Shown: piece by piece, positions 25,397-33,359 of the stretch
Layout: every line of letters starts with the position of its first letter
How positions within the stretch are numbered: position 1 is the stretch's first letter
Assembly (NCBI RefSeq): GCF_000179915.2
Contig: NC_014963.1
Coordinates: 4,464,001-4,528,000 of the forward strand
DNA: 64,000 nucleotides
Source of the DNA: Terriglobus saanensis SP1PR4
GTDB lineage: Bacteria; Acidobacteriota; Terriglobia; Terriglobales; Acidobacteriaceae
Direction of reading: 5' to 3'
Notes under the pieces: generated by a model
What the model was told of the DNA's origin: nothing
Seen by the model: the letters and a program-made list of their open reading frames with translations, nothing else
Database searches by the model: none
Made by a program: the position numbers and the translations under genes

Positions 25397-26425
25397 TCAA
25401 CGTTCGGCCAGAAACAAATCGAGGTGACGATTGACGGCATCTACACTGTGCATAATCTCATCCGGCGGAGCAAAGGAACCGAGGAAGCTATTGCGCGCAA
25501 GAGCAGCAATATCCTCCGCAGATAGACTCAGGGCCGCGCAACAGGCTTCAAGATTCTCATTGACGTAGCCCCCAAAGTAAGGTGGATCGTCAGAGTGGAC
25601 GCTCACTCGCAGTCCACGATCAAGCATCGTCTTTAGAGGGTGAGCCTCAAGCGATGGCACACCCTTTAAGCGGAGATTGGAAAGCGGACAGACTGTAAGG
25701 GGCGTCTGCTCGGCGGCGAGTCGCTCCATGAGGGCGCTATCGTGGCAGGCGGTGACCCCGTGGTCGATCCGCTCGACCGACAGCATGTCCAACGCTTCCC
25801 TGATGTACGCAGGGGGGCCTTCCTCCCCGGCATGGACCGTTGTTCTGTATCCCAGCGCCTTGGCTTTGAGGTAGAAAGGCCTGAATCTCCCCGGGGGGTA
25901 TCCCACCTCCGGACCGCCCATGCCGACCCCTACAATATGCTCGGACCATGGCCCAATCGACTCAAGCAGGCGTAAAGCGTCCTCTACGGGCCTGTGACGA
26001 TGGACGCTCAGGATGTATGCTGCGCTAATGGCGCTGCTGGACTGCGCGTCCGCGATTGCACCAAGCACACCGTCCATTATGGCCCCGAGCGGCACGCCGC
26101 GCTCGGTAAAACTCTGCGGTCCAAGAAACAGCTCTACTCGGCGGACGCTCTGTTCATTGGCTTTTGCCAGATAAGCCGCAGTCACATCGTAGAAGTCTTT
26201 CTCCGTTACAAGAACGCGACATCCCTCAAAATAGAGGGCGAGAAAATCCTCCAGGTTCTCGAATTCGTAAGCGGCAAGCAGAGCTTCCTCAGAGGACCAC
26301 CGCAAGGCAATCTTATTGCGCTTAGCCAGCCTAAAGAGCATTTCCGGTTCCAGCGAGCCTTCCAAATGCATGTGGAGCTCAGCTTTTGGGACAGTCCCGA
26401 TAAACTCCCGAATGTGGTTCATCAT
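25397..26425 (-). CDS. Adenosine/adenine deaminase family amidohydrolase
   Basis: A 342-residue zinc amidohydrolase that deaminates adenine or adenosine. Metal ligands are in AELHMHLEGSLEPE (H18, H20) and HAGEEGPP, and in VHSDDPPYFGGYVNEN near the end. RIDHGV and LTVCPLSNLRL are typical. PxYFGGYV and the spacing point to the adenine deaminase subgroup, though adenosine is not excluded. The ATG at 26425 is chosen from two adjacent ATGs; GGGTGG lies upstream. It is divergent from ridA across a 200-bp region with a strong dyad. Confidence 0.92.
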   Translation of the reverse strand: MMNHIREFIGTVPKAELHMHLEGSLEPEMLFRLAKRNKIALRWSSEEALLAAYEFENLEDFLALYFEGCRVLVTEKDFYDVTAAYLAKANEQSVRRVELFLGPQSFTERGVPLGAIMDGVLGAIADAQSSSAISAAYILSVHRHRPVEDALRLLESIGPWSEHIVGVGMGGPEVGYPPGRFRPFYLKAKALGYRTTVHAGEEGPPAYIREALDMLSVERIDHGVTACHDSALMERLAAEQTPLTVCPLSNLRLKGVPSLEAHPLKTMLDRGLRVSVHSDDPPYFGGYVNENLEACCAALSLSAEDIAALARNSFLGSFAPPDEIMHSVDAVNRHLDLFLAER

Positions 26426-26541
26426 GTCCACCCTTTCTAACCTTACTTTCCACATCTCCGCTGACTAGGCAAGCCTAGTCTGACCTTTTCGTTTTTTTAC
26501 ATCGATATTGCCACGTTACAACTCTTATGTATGATGGCACG

Positions 26542-26564
26542 TTTACATACGCGGTCTATGTAAA
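26542..26564. promoter_or_regulatory. Operator-like inverted repeat TTTACATA-N7-TATGTAAA
   Basis: A perfect 8-bp inverted repeat with a 7-bp spacer, located between the divergent deaminase (start 26425) and ridA (start 26625) genes. The dyad is AT-rich within GC-rich DNA and is well placed to control both. The binder could be one of the flanking LysR proteins, but a GntR- or TetR-type protein would also fit. Confidence 0.6.
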
Positions 26565-26624
26565 GTCGGGTATACCAATCAACTCGCTCCAATGCGCGGC
26601 CCCTACACAACCTGAAAGGATGTT

Positions 26625-27023
26625 ATGACTCAACGTGATGCCGTATTTCCTGCGGAACCTAATGCCCTTTACGAACTACACGGCTATTCAGCTGCCATCA
26701 GATCCGGAAGCCTGCTCTTTGTCTCCGGCCAAGTAGGAAGCCGCGCCGATGGCTCGCCGGAAGCGGACTTTGGGAATCAGGTCCGGTTAGCGTTTGCCAA
26801 CCTAAAGGCGACGTTGTTGGCAGCGGGATGCGGATTCGATGACATTGTCGACGTAACAACGTTCCACACTGATCCAGAGAAACAGTTTGAAACATTCATG
26901 GCAGTTAAGAGGGAGATTTTCGAACAGGCTCCTTACCCGAACTGGACGGCGATCGGCGTCAACTGGCTAGCCGGCTTTGATTTTGAGATCAAGGTGATCG
27001 CCCGCATTCCAGAGAAGGCTTAG
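26625..27023 (+). CDS. RidA family protein
   Basis: A 132-residue member of the RidA/YjgF/UK114 family. Relatives hydrolyse reactive enamine or imine intermediates such as 2-aminoacrylate; others act in specific catabolic pathways. Visible features are RSGSLLFVSGQVG, the helix NLKATLLAAGCGFDDIVDVT and the C-terminal strand FEIKVIARI. The catalytic Arg of canonical RidA (in R-x-C/V-V near residue 105) is not apparent; WTAIGVNWLAG stands there. This suggests a Rid subfamily of other function. Paired with the deaminase next door in a divergent arrangement. Confidence 0.9.
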   Translation: MTQRDAVFPAEPNALYELHGYSAAIRSGSLLFVSGQVGSRADGSPEADFGNQVRLAFANLKATLLAAGCGFDDIVDVTTFHTDPEKQFETFMAVKREIFEQAPYPNWTAIGVNWLAGFDFEIKVIARIPEKA

Positions 27024-27245
27024 CCCTAAGCCATGATTCGGACCGAAGTGCCGGACGATTGCATCCTAGAACTCCCGTTGGCACCGTTGTGCGATGCCTG
27101 TATCCGCGCCCCACGCTGTAAAGCCATGAGGGCACCGGGGTAGACATGCAACTCCGTGAAAACGCCGTCGCGAATGACCTTTGATATCGGTCCCGTTTTG
27201 CAACATCTTGACCTGGATTCGTTCGCTCGAGCCAGCGAAAGTCTC

Positions 27246-27629
27246 TTACATCTGAGGCGCTGACCGCGCCATAGCAGACCCAACCGCGACCGCTACGAGC
27301 CCTGCCACAAGGCTCACCACCATATAAAGTACTCCGATCCAGAAAGCTCCTGAAGTGAAGTCCGTCCATATTTCCCATTCGAATGTTGAGAAAGTGGAGT
27401 AGGCCCCGATGAATCCTACTGGAACGAGATAACGCCAAGTCGGATCGATGTTCGCGTGTCGATTGAGGAACTCCACGGAGAACCCAATTAAAAGACAAGC
27501 GCTGATATTGATAACAAGCGTACCCACTGGAAAGCGCATTCCGAACCGCTCGGCCGCAAGAGCGCCGACTTGGTATCGGGCAATTGATCCCAGAGCACCA
27601 CCAATCGCGATGAGCAGGTATCGTTGCAA
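27246..27629 (-). CDS. crcB: Fluoride channel CrcB/Fluc
   Basis: A 127-residue dual-topology fluoride exporter with four transmembrane segments. Hallmarks are LLIAIGGALGSIARY, the pore segment GTLVINISACLLIGF, and FIGAYSTFSTFEWE containing the conserved Phe box. The TTG at 27629 is preferred over TTG 27635 because AAGGAG then has 7-nt spacing and the product starts MQRYLLIAIGG like relatives. No typical fluoride riboswitch was recognised upstream; that space holds a hydrolase fragment. Confidence 0.93.
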   Translation of the reverse strand: MQRYLLIAIGGALGSIARYQVGALAAERFGMRFPVGTLVINISACLLIGFSVEFLNRHANIDPTWRYLVPVGFIGAYSTFSTFEWEIWTDFTSGAFWIGVLYMVVSLVAGLVAVAVGSAMARSAPQM

Positions 27630-27668
27630 TGTCAATCTCCTTATTTCTATTTGGTTGCGATGGGAAGG

Positions 27669-27818
27669 CTAATGAAACTTGCTTTGCAGCCGCGCCATGA
27701 CAACCGTGAATCCTTCATAGGATGAGCCCAACATGCCGACGCGGCCATTGGATTCGGGAACATTCTTCACGAGCAAATCAATCGTGTCGTAGGCATCGGT
27801 TGTGTCATCGGCCCCGAG
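27669..27818 (-). pseudogene. Fragment of a CocE/NonD (S15-type) hydrolase
   Basis: On the minus strand, about 48 codons ending in TAG read TTDAYDTIDLLVKNVPESNG, then RVGMLGSSYEGFTVVMAR. This is the nucleophile-elbow region (GxSYxG) of acylase/X-Pro-dipeptidyl peptidase type hydrolases. Two consecutive in-frame TAA codons lie at its upstream end. The rest of the normally 500-600-residue enzyme is missing, so this is a decayed remnant directly upstream of crcB. Confidence 0.75.
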
Positions 27819-27932
27819 TTATTAAAAGCCTAATCCCACCGGCGGCGGGGTCATCAGGTATACGCCCTCCGAGCCATACGGGGGATTAGGGTAGTCATGG
27901 CATTTTCTCTCAGCTGAACAAAATGATTGTCA

Positions 27933-28844
27933 CTAACGCTCGTTGGCACGCTGAAGTTCCGTGCGCTTAGCACGCAGGAGCGCTAGAAATGCGTCCGTGA
28001 CTGCGCTGCTCTCATGGCGACGCCACGCGAATATCGCGTCTACCTTACAACGCTTGTCAGCTAGGGGCCGAAAAATAACATCGGTGGAGCGCAAATATTG
28101 AACGCAGGAAGGAATAAGTCCAACCCCTTCATCGGCTTCCACCATAGTCAAAATCGACTGCCAAGCACTAGGTGTGTCTCCAATCCTGGGCGAGAACTTT
28201 GCCTTCTTGCATACCGCCACAATCGCATCGAATACCTCTGGCGCGCCATCGCGACAGAATACAATCAGGCGCTCTTTCGCAAGCCTATTCAATGCGATTG
28301 TCTGCTCGCCGGCGAGAGGATGCTCCTTTGGTAGGGCAACTACTAACGGCTCTCTGACAAGAAGCTCGTGACCGACAAACGGCTTAGATCCTGCAGGAAT
28401 TCCGCGGGTAAATGCAATATCAATATCACTATTGAGAAGCGCTTCAATCTGTTCAGATGGAAGAAGCTCTCGCAGGGCCACCGCGACACCGGGAAATTGT
28501 TTGCGGAATCTTCGGATCAGTTTCGGAAGAAACGCAGCCGTAACAGGTCCGCAGAGCCCAACCGTCAGCGTCCCGGACACACCTTGGGATGATCTGCGGA
28601 CCAATTCAACGGCCCGGTCCGCTCGAATCAGAATCTCTCGCGCCTCATGAAAGAAGACAGCTCCTTCAGGAGTGAGGGTCAGCTGACGCTGATTGCGTTG
28701 GAAAAGCACGACGCCAATCTTCTTTTCGAGATCGTGTACCTGCCCGCTAACCCCAGATTGGGAGACGTTCAGCTGCCGCGCGGCTGTCGTAAAACTACCG
28801 TGCTCAGCAACCGCGCAAAAGTATCTGAGGTGACGCAATTGCAT
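27933..28844 (-). CDS. LysR family regulator, copy 2
   Basis: A 303-residue paralogue of the LysR gene at 24200-25108. The HTH (MQLRHLRYFCAVAEHGSFTT, then RQLNVSQSGVSGQVHDLEKK) is nearly identical. The effector domain is somewhat more divergent, for example VRRSSQGVSGTLTVGLCGPV and DIAFTRGIPAGSKPF. The two copies bracket the deaminase, ridA, crcB and the hydrolase fragment. They may recognise the same or related sites and compete. A perfect LysR-type dyad lies 27 bp upstream. Confidence 0.93.
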   Translation of the reverse strand: MQLRHLRYFCAVAEHGSFTTAARQLNVSQSGVSGQVHDLEKKIGVVLFQRNQRQLTLTPEGAVFFHEAREILIRADRAVELVRRSSQGVSGTLTVGLCGPVTAAFLPKLIRRFRKQFPGVAVALRELLPSEQIEALLNSDIDIAFTRGIPAGSKPFVGHELLVREPLVVALPKEHPLAGEQTIALNRLAKERLIVFCRDGAPEVFDAIVAVCKKAKFSPRIGDTPSAWQSILTMVEADEGVGLIPSCVQYLRSTDVIFRPLADKRCKVDAIFAWRRHESSAVTDAFLALLRAKRTELQRANER

Positions 28845-28870
28845 ATGAAGCAGCGTACCACCAATTTTTG

Positions 28871-28889
28871 CTATCAGGATCTCTGATAG
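28871..28889. promoter_or_regulatory. LysR-type box, CTATCAG-N5-CTGATAG
   Basis: A perfect 7-bp inverted repeat with a 5-bp spacer, containing the LysR consensus T-N11-A (TCAGGATCTCTGA). It sits just upstream of LysR copy 2, suggesting autoregulation. The corresponding place before copy 1 keeps the T-N11-A spacing but a weaker dyad. Confidence 0.65.
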
Positions 28890-29056
28890 TAGGTATCAAA
28901 ACAAACGGCGTTACTTCTGGTAGTGACCGTGCTCAAATCAGCGTGTGAGCGTCGGCGCGCCGGACATCGCAGGTACTACGACTGTCTAGCGATTTGCCTA
29001 TCGCATGGTTGAAATGGTCCCACTTGAGCTTGTCACAGCAACGGAGAGATAACGAC

Positions 29057-29962
29057 ATGTCATCGACATATACCCCCACCATCGCCCCGCAGACGGTCGC
29101 CTACAAGTCGCTTGAAGTGAATGGACTCAACATAGCCTATCGAGAGGCAGGCAACACCTCCAATCCAAAGCTTGTTCTGCTTCATGGCTTTCCATCCTCG
29201 TCACATCAGTATCGCGACCTTATCCCGGCTCTCGCGGATCGCTTCCATGTTATCGCTCCAGACTATCCGGGCTTCGGCGACAGCGATTATCCGGATCCTG
29301 ACAAGTTTTCTTACACGTTCGACAATCTTGCTGAGGTAGTGGAACGCTTTCTGGAGAAGAAGGGATTTGATCGATACGGCCTGTATGTCCAGGACTACGG
29401 CGGCCCCGTCGGCTTTCGCATTGTCACGAAAAACCCCAGCGCGCTTGAATGGTTGATCATTCAGAACACGAACGCCTATGAGATCGGATTTACCGCCGCA
29501 TGGGGAAGTCTGCGAGGGGATCTTTGGAAGCAACGGACTCCGGCCTCGGAGGCTGCCGTAGCGGGTTTGCTCGCGCTTGACACAGTCAAGGCCATCTATC
29601 TGCACGGTTCCACGATTCCCGAACTGATCAGCCCGGACAACTGGAATTCGGACTTCGCATCGCTCCAGCGCCCGAACGCACATCGCATTCAAATGGACTT
29701 GTTCTACGACTATCGCACCAATGTTGCCCTCTATCCGGAGTGGCAAGCGTTCCTGAAACAACACCAGCCGGAGACCATCATCTTTTGGGCCCAGGGTGAT
29801 ATCTTCTTCACTCCTGAAGGCGGTGAGGCCTATCTTCCCGATCTCCCCACGGCAGAGATGCATCGGCTGAGTGCTGGACATTTCGCGGTGGAGGATTGCC
29901 TCGACTACATCTCCACCCATATCCATAAGTTTTATGACGCCCGTGTCGGGCCGGAGGCCTAA
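29057..29962 (+). CDS. Alpha/beta hydrolase, haloalkane dehalogenase/epoxide hydrolase-like (Asp nucleophile)
   Basis: A 301-residue alpha/beta hydrolase with Asp113 in VQDYGGPVG as nucleophile, the type used by haloalkane dehalogenases and epoxide hydrolases. LLHGFPSSSHQYRDL gives the oxyanion region, FWAQGDIFF the second acid and SAGHFAVEDC the His. The cap (about 135-215) is large and Trp-rich. Bacterial homologues are often annotated as haloalkane dehalogenase without proof. The ATG at 29057 follows GGAGAG. It precedes the coupled operon starting at 30060 by about 100 bp and may be cotranscribed. Confidence 0.9.
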   Translation: MSSTYTPTIAPQTVAYKSLEVNGLNIAYREAGNTSNPKLVLLHGFPSSSHQYRDLIPALADRFHVIAPDYPGFGDSDYPDPDKFSYTFDNLAEVVERFLEKKGFDRYGLYVQDYGGPVGFRIVTKNPSALEWLIIQNTNAYEIGFTAAWGSLRGDLWKQRTPASEAAVAGLLALDTVKAIYLHGSTIPELISPDNWNSDFASLQRPNAHRIQMDLFYDYRTNVALYPEWQAFLKQHQPETIIFWAQGDIFFTPEGGEAYLPDLPTAEMHRLSAGHFAVEDCLDYISTHIHKFYDARVGPEA

Positions 29963-30059
29963 AGGTCGCGCAGTTTGGTGTCCCTACGGGTAGGCTGCGT
30001 GACGCTATCGCAACCGACTCGCGACGTTGTGATACGCAATCGGTTGGTGGAGACAATAC

Positions 30060-30629
30060 ATGGGACGCCAATTTGCGAAGATCGCGTTTACCCCTCTCGT
30101 TAAGAAGCAGCAGGAACTCCACGGCAGTCGGCGGCAATACCAACGGATAGAAGAGATTGGTGAACCGGGCGGCCGACTGGGCGAGGACGAAAGAGAGTTC
30201 ATTGAAGCCCGCGACGGGTTCTACATGGCTTCCGTGAGCGAAACCGGATGGCCATACATCCAGTTTCGTGGAGGCCTAAAAGGCTTTCTTCGCGTGTTGG
30301 ATGACCAGACGCTCGGTTTTGCCGACCTGAGAGGCAACAAGCAGTACATCAGTGTCGGGAACCTACAGCACGATGACCGGGTGGCTTTGTTCTTGATGGA
30401 CTACGTAGGACAACAGCGACTCAAAATCCTAGGGCGAACGAAGATCCTGGAAGGCAATGAAGAGGCTCGAGAGCTGATTGCGAAGTTCAGGACCTCCGAA
30501 CACAACGCCATTCCCGAACGAGCCTTCGTGATTCATATCGAAGCCTTCGACTGGAATTGTCCTCAGCATATTACGCCGCGTTTTACGGAGGAAGAGGTCA
30601 GGGACCTACTCGCAGAGAGGAATGCATGA
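30060..30629 (+). CDS. Pyridoxamine 5'-phosphate oxidase-like FMN-binding protein
   Basis: A 189-residue split-barrel flavin-binding protein of the PNPOx-like superfamily. After a 40-residue N-terminal helix it has LGEDEREFIEARDGFYMASV, TGWPYIQFRGG and YISVGNLQHDDRVALFLMDY, the typical FMN-contacting strands, then RLKILGRTKIL. Such proteins are oxidoreductases, F420 enzymes or flavin sensors; the actual role is unknown. The last codon overlaps the start of the cytochrome b gene (ATGA), so the two are translationally coupled. Confidence 0.88.
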   Translation: MGRQFAKIAFTPLVKKQQELHGSRRQYQRIEEIGEPGGRLGEDEREFIEARDGFYMASVSETGWPYIQFRGGLKGFLRVLDDQTLGFADLRGNKQYISVGNLQHDDRVALFLMDYVGQQRLKILGRTKILEGNEEARELIAKFRTSEHNAIPERAFVIHIEAFDWNCPQHITPRFTEEEVRDLLAERNA

Positions 30630-31393
30630 GTACTGAAAACACGGACGGTACGGCTCCTGTACTGCCCCCGGCGCGTATCCGCCTCGAACGGAAACATCCT
30701 CTCGCAATTCGCTGGATGCACTGGGTGAACTTCCCGGTGCTCTTCACCATGATCTGGAGTGGCATCCTCATTTATTGGAATGACTCAGATAACGCTTATC
30801 AACATCCCCATGCGATTTACCGCATTGGGATTGGCAGGTTCACCCTCTTTCGGCTGTTTCCTGATTGGTTCTATCAAAAGATGCACGTCCCTTACCACGT
30901 AACGCAGGGCCTGGGTTACCACTTCTTTTTCATGTGGATCTTTGCCCTGAACGGTATAGCTTACGTGCTCTACACGGCGTTCTCAGGAGAATGGCGTTTC
31001 CTGCTGCCGGAACGCCGAAGTCTGCGCGACGCGATCCAGGTCACACTCGTCGACCTCCATCTACGGAAGGGCTTGCCCGAGCAAAAGAAGTACAACGGCG
31101 CTCAACGCATCGCTTACACATCGGTAATCATGATGGGCGCGGGAATGCTGATCACAGGTCTGGCCATCTATAAGCCAACACAGGCGCATTGGCTCACGAG
31201 TCTTCTTGGTGGCTATGAGATGGCTCGGTGGCTACATTTTTGGATAACGATGAGCTTCCTGGGGTTTTTCGCAGTTCACGTCCTGCAGGTCGTGCTTGCA
31301 GGATGGAACAATTTTCGCGCCATGGTGAGCGGCCTTGAGATTCAGAAGACGGAATCCCCGTCGCTGGAACCGGAACGACGGAGTCAGCCATGA
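30626..31393 (+). CDS. Cytochrome b561-type membrane subunit
   Basis: A 255-residue membrane protein with about five transmembrane segments and the di-heme pattern of cytochrome b subunits of periplasmic oxidoreductases. Heme-ligand His candidates are RWMHWVNFPV (first helix), PYHVTQGLGYHFFFMW, ARWLHFWITMSF and FAVHVLQVV. It should pass electrons between the quinone pool and the molybdopterin protein encoded next, much as MsrQ/YedZ does for MsrP/YedY. The ATGA overlaps at both ends (30626 and 31390) show tight coupling. Confidence 0.9.
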   Translation: MSTENTDGTAPVLPPARIRLERKHPLAIRWMHWVNFPVLFTMIWSGILIYWNDSDNAYQHPHAIYRIGIGRFTLFRLFPDWFYQKMHVPYHVTQGLGYHFFFMWIFALNGIAYVLYTAFSGEWRFLLPERRSLRDAIQVTLVDLHLRKGLPEQKKYNGAQRIAYTSVIMMGAGMLITGLAIYKPTQAHWLTSLLGGYEMARWLHFWITMSFLGFFAVHVLQVVLAGWNNFRAMVSGLEIQKTESPSLEPERRSQP

Positions 31394-32628
31394 ACGATCA
31401 AGATCAATCGCCCGAGGAGAAATCTACTCCTCACGTTGCGCCGGTAGACACCGAATCGACAGCGTCCGGCCCTGCACGCGATGCTTCGGTTTCAGATGAA
31501 GCAAAAGTCTCAACGTCGTCAGACGAGAAGCCGGCGCTCCCCGAGCCCGACGAACTGGAACCGAAGGAACTCGCTGTTGAGGTCGATCCGCAGCCTAAAC
31601 CAGATTCGGACTTTGAATCGGAATCGAAGGCCCGGTTGGACGAGGGCGACGCGACCGTTCTGGCGGCATCGCGAAAACATACTCGCCGATCCTTCTTCGT
31701 CGCAGCAGGCGGCGCTGCGGCTGGCTATGGGTTGTACCGTTGGATTGACCAAAGCCCAGGCGACGAAATGCAACCCGAACCTTTTCGGCGCACGTTTCAG
31801 GCGAATGCCACCGTCGCAAGAGAGGTGTTCAGGGATCATGCGCTCACGCCGACATACCCGCTAAAGGCTGCGAGAGACCTTCGCGTGAACGGCGTCTACG
31901 GGCTGAAAAGCATGCTGAAGGCGGAGAGCTGGCGGCTTCAGTTGGTTGGCTCAAGGCATGATGCTGCCCACCTACGATTCACGAGCGATGTGACCGCTTG
32001 GGAATACAAGTACCTGAATGCCGATACCCATGAGGACCAGGGTCACGATACCAAGATCGACCCCAACATCAAGACTGCCGAGAAAATGGCACCAGAGCCG
32101 ATGCTCAATCAAGCAAGAGCGCAGGAAGAGCGCACAGGACGGATGCCCCGTGGCACAGAAGAGGCCGGTGAAAGCGACAGCACACTCCAAGCTGGAACTC
32201 CGGGCCTATTGCTCACAATGGAAGACATTCTGAAACTGCCTCGCCACGAGTTGATTACCCAATTCAAATGCATTGAGGGGTGGAGTCAGATTGTTCAATG
32301 GGCAGGTGTACGCATGGCTGACTTCATGGAAGCGTATCCGCCCAAGTCTATCGGCGGGCGGGTGCCCAAATATGTCTATATGGAAACCCCAGATGGTGAT
32401 TACTACACCGGATACGACCTCGATGTATGCCGGCACCCGCAAACCCTTCTAGTGACCGAAATGATGGGCGCTCCGTTAACTCAATTCCATGGAGCACCCC
32501 TTCGGCTGCATATGCCCACAAAGTACGGTTACAAACAGATCAAGCGGATTGGACTCATCAGCTATACGAATCAAAAACCCGACGACTACTGGACCAAACT
32601 TGGCTATGACTGGGATGCGGGCCTATGA
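31390..32628 (+). CDS. Molybdopterin-dependent oxidoreductase, sulfite-oxidase/MsrP-like, with long acidic N-terminus
   Basis: A 412-residue enzyme. Residues 1-97 are an acidic, Pro/Ser/Glu-rich disordered region. Then comes a twin-arginine segment (KHTRRSFFVAAGGAAAG, Arg99-Arg100). The sulfite-oxidase molybdopterin fold follows, with LITQFKCIEGWSQIVQW, where Cys294 should ligate molybdenum, and PLRLHMPTKYGYKQIKRI near the end. It is probably periplasmic and electron-coupled to the cytochrome b before it. The substrate (sulfite, methionine sulfoxide or other) is unknown. A ~97-residue stretch before the Tat motif is unusual, since Tat n-regions are normally short. Confidence 0.9.
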   Translation: MNDQDQSPEEKSTPHVAPVDTESTASGPARDASVSDEAKVSTSSDEKPALPEPDELEPKELAVEVDPQPKPDSDFESESKARLDEGDATVLAASRKHTRRSFFVAAGGAAAGYGLYRWIDQSPGDEMQPEPFRRTFQANATVAREVFRDHALTPTYPLKAARDLRVNGVYGLKSMLKAESWRLQLVGSRHDAAHLRFTSDVTAWEYKYLNADTHEDQGHDTKIDPNIKTAEKMAPEPMLNQARAQEERTGRMPRGTEEAGESDSTLQAGTPGLLLTMEDILKLPRHELITQFKCIEGWSQIVQWAGVRMADFMEAYPPKSIGGRVPKYVYMETPDGDYYTGYDLDVCRHPQTLLVTEMMGAPLTQFHGAPLRLHMPTKYGYKQIKRIGLISYTNQKPDDYWTKLGYDWDAGL

Positions 32629-33359
32629 TGACGGGTTCACACCGATACGAGCTCTCGGACGAAAGCGCCTCACAGTCCCCGGAAAGCCTGTTTGAACGAT
32701 GTCACTGGCTATATGCGCTCTGTCGAGAGTATTTTTTTCGCGACCATACACGGGAGATTACCTCTGCTCTCTTTCCATCCGGCAATCCTGCGAACGGGAC
32801 TAAGCTTCTCGAATTGGGTTGCGGCCCCGGCCTCTATGCGTGTCGATTTGCGAAGGACTTTCCGCAGGTGACCGCGACGGGAATCGATCTATCGAAGCGT
32901 CTGATTCGGCGGGCACGAGCGCGGGCGGCGAACCTCCAGTTGCAAAATTGCACCTTCCTTGTGGGCGATGCTCAGGCCTTAAGCCAGCTTGCACACTCGG
33001 TTGACGCGGTCATTGTCTCCCGGCTATTCCTTATCGTTCCGGATAGGGAGGCGGTACTTACAGAGATCTTTCGCGTTCTGCGGCCGGGAGGTCGATGCTT
33101 CATTGCAGAACCGACATCTGGCATCGTCTCTCGGTTGCCGCTCAGCGCGATGTGGGTGTTGGCGCGTATGACCGCCAGCCCCTGGGAAAAGTTCCGCGAA
33201 CCTCAGCAAGTCGAGGTGATGCGCCCGGGTGAATTTCTTAAGTTGGTACAGGGGCTACCCTGGGCTTCGGTTGATGTGCGCCGTGACGACTGGTACCAGT
33301 ATGCGGTCTGTGAAAAGAGCGAAGCCCGAATCAACGAGCAAAGTTGGAGTGCAGCCTAA
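32625..33359 (+). CDS. Class I SAM-dependent methyltransferase
   Basis: A 244-residue Rossmann-fold methyltransferase. Motif I is LLELGCGPGLYACRF (61-75), motif II GIDLSKRLIRRARAR, and motif IV/post-I VDAVIVSRLFLIVPDREAVL with LRPGGRCFIAEPTSG. It resembles small UbiE/arsenite-methyltransferase-like enzymes. It is coupled to the molybdoenzyme by an ATGATG at 32625 overlapping its stop, and abuts the DUF2064 gene (TAAATG). The substrate may be a sugar, lipid or quinone-like headgroup. Confidence 0.9.
   Translation: MMTGSHRYELSDESASQSPESLFERCHWLYALCREYFFRDHTREITSALFPSGNPANGTKLLELGCGPGLYACRFAKDFPQVTATGIDLSKRLIRRARARAANLQLQNCTFLVGDAQALSQLAHSVDAVIVSRLFLIVPDREAVLTEIFRVLRPGGRCFIAEPTSGIVSRLPLSAMWVLARMTASPWEKFREPQQVEVMRPGEFLKLVQGLPWASVDVRRDDWYQYAVCEKSEARINEQSWSAA

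Noticed and set aside
27026-27245. Gene between ridA and crcB
   Set aside because: Minus-strand frames here change frame and show no convincing family; left unannotated.
27640-27930. Fluoride riboswitch upstream of crcB
   Set aside because: I looked for the conserved GGNGAUGG...CUGAUG pattern; only a chance CTGATGACC is present and most of the stretch is a hydrolase remnant.
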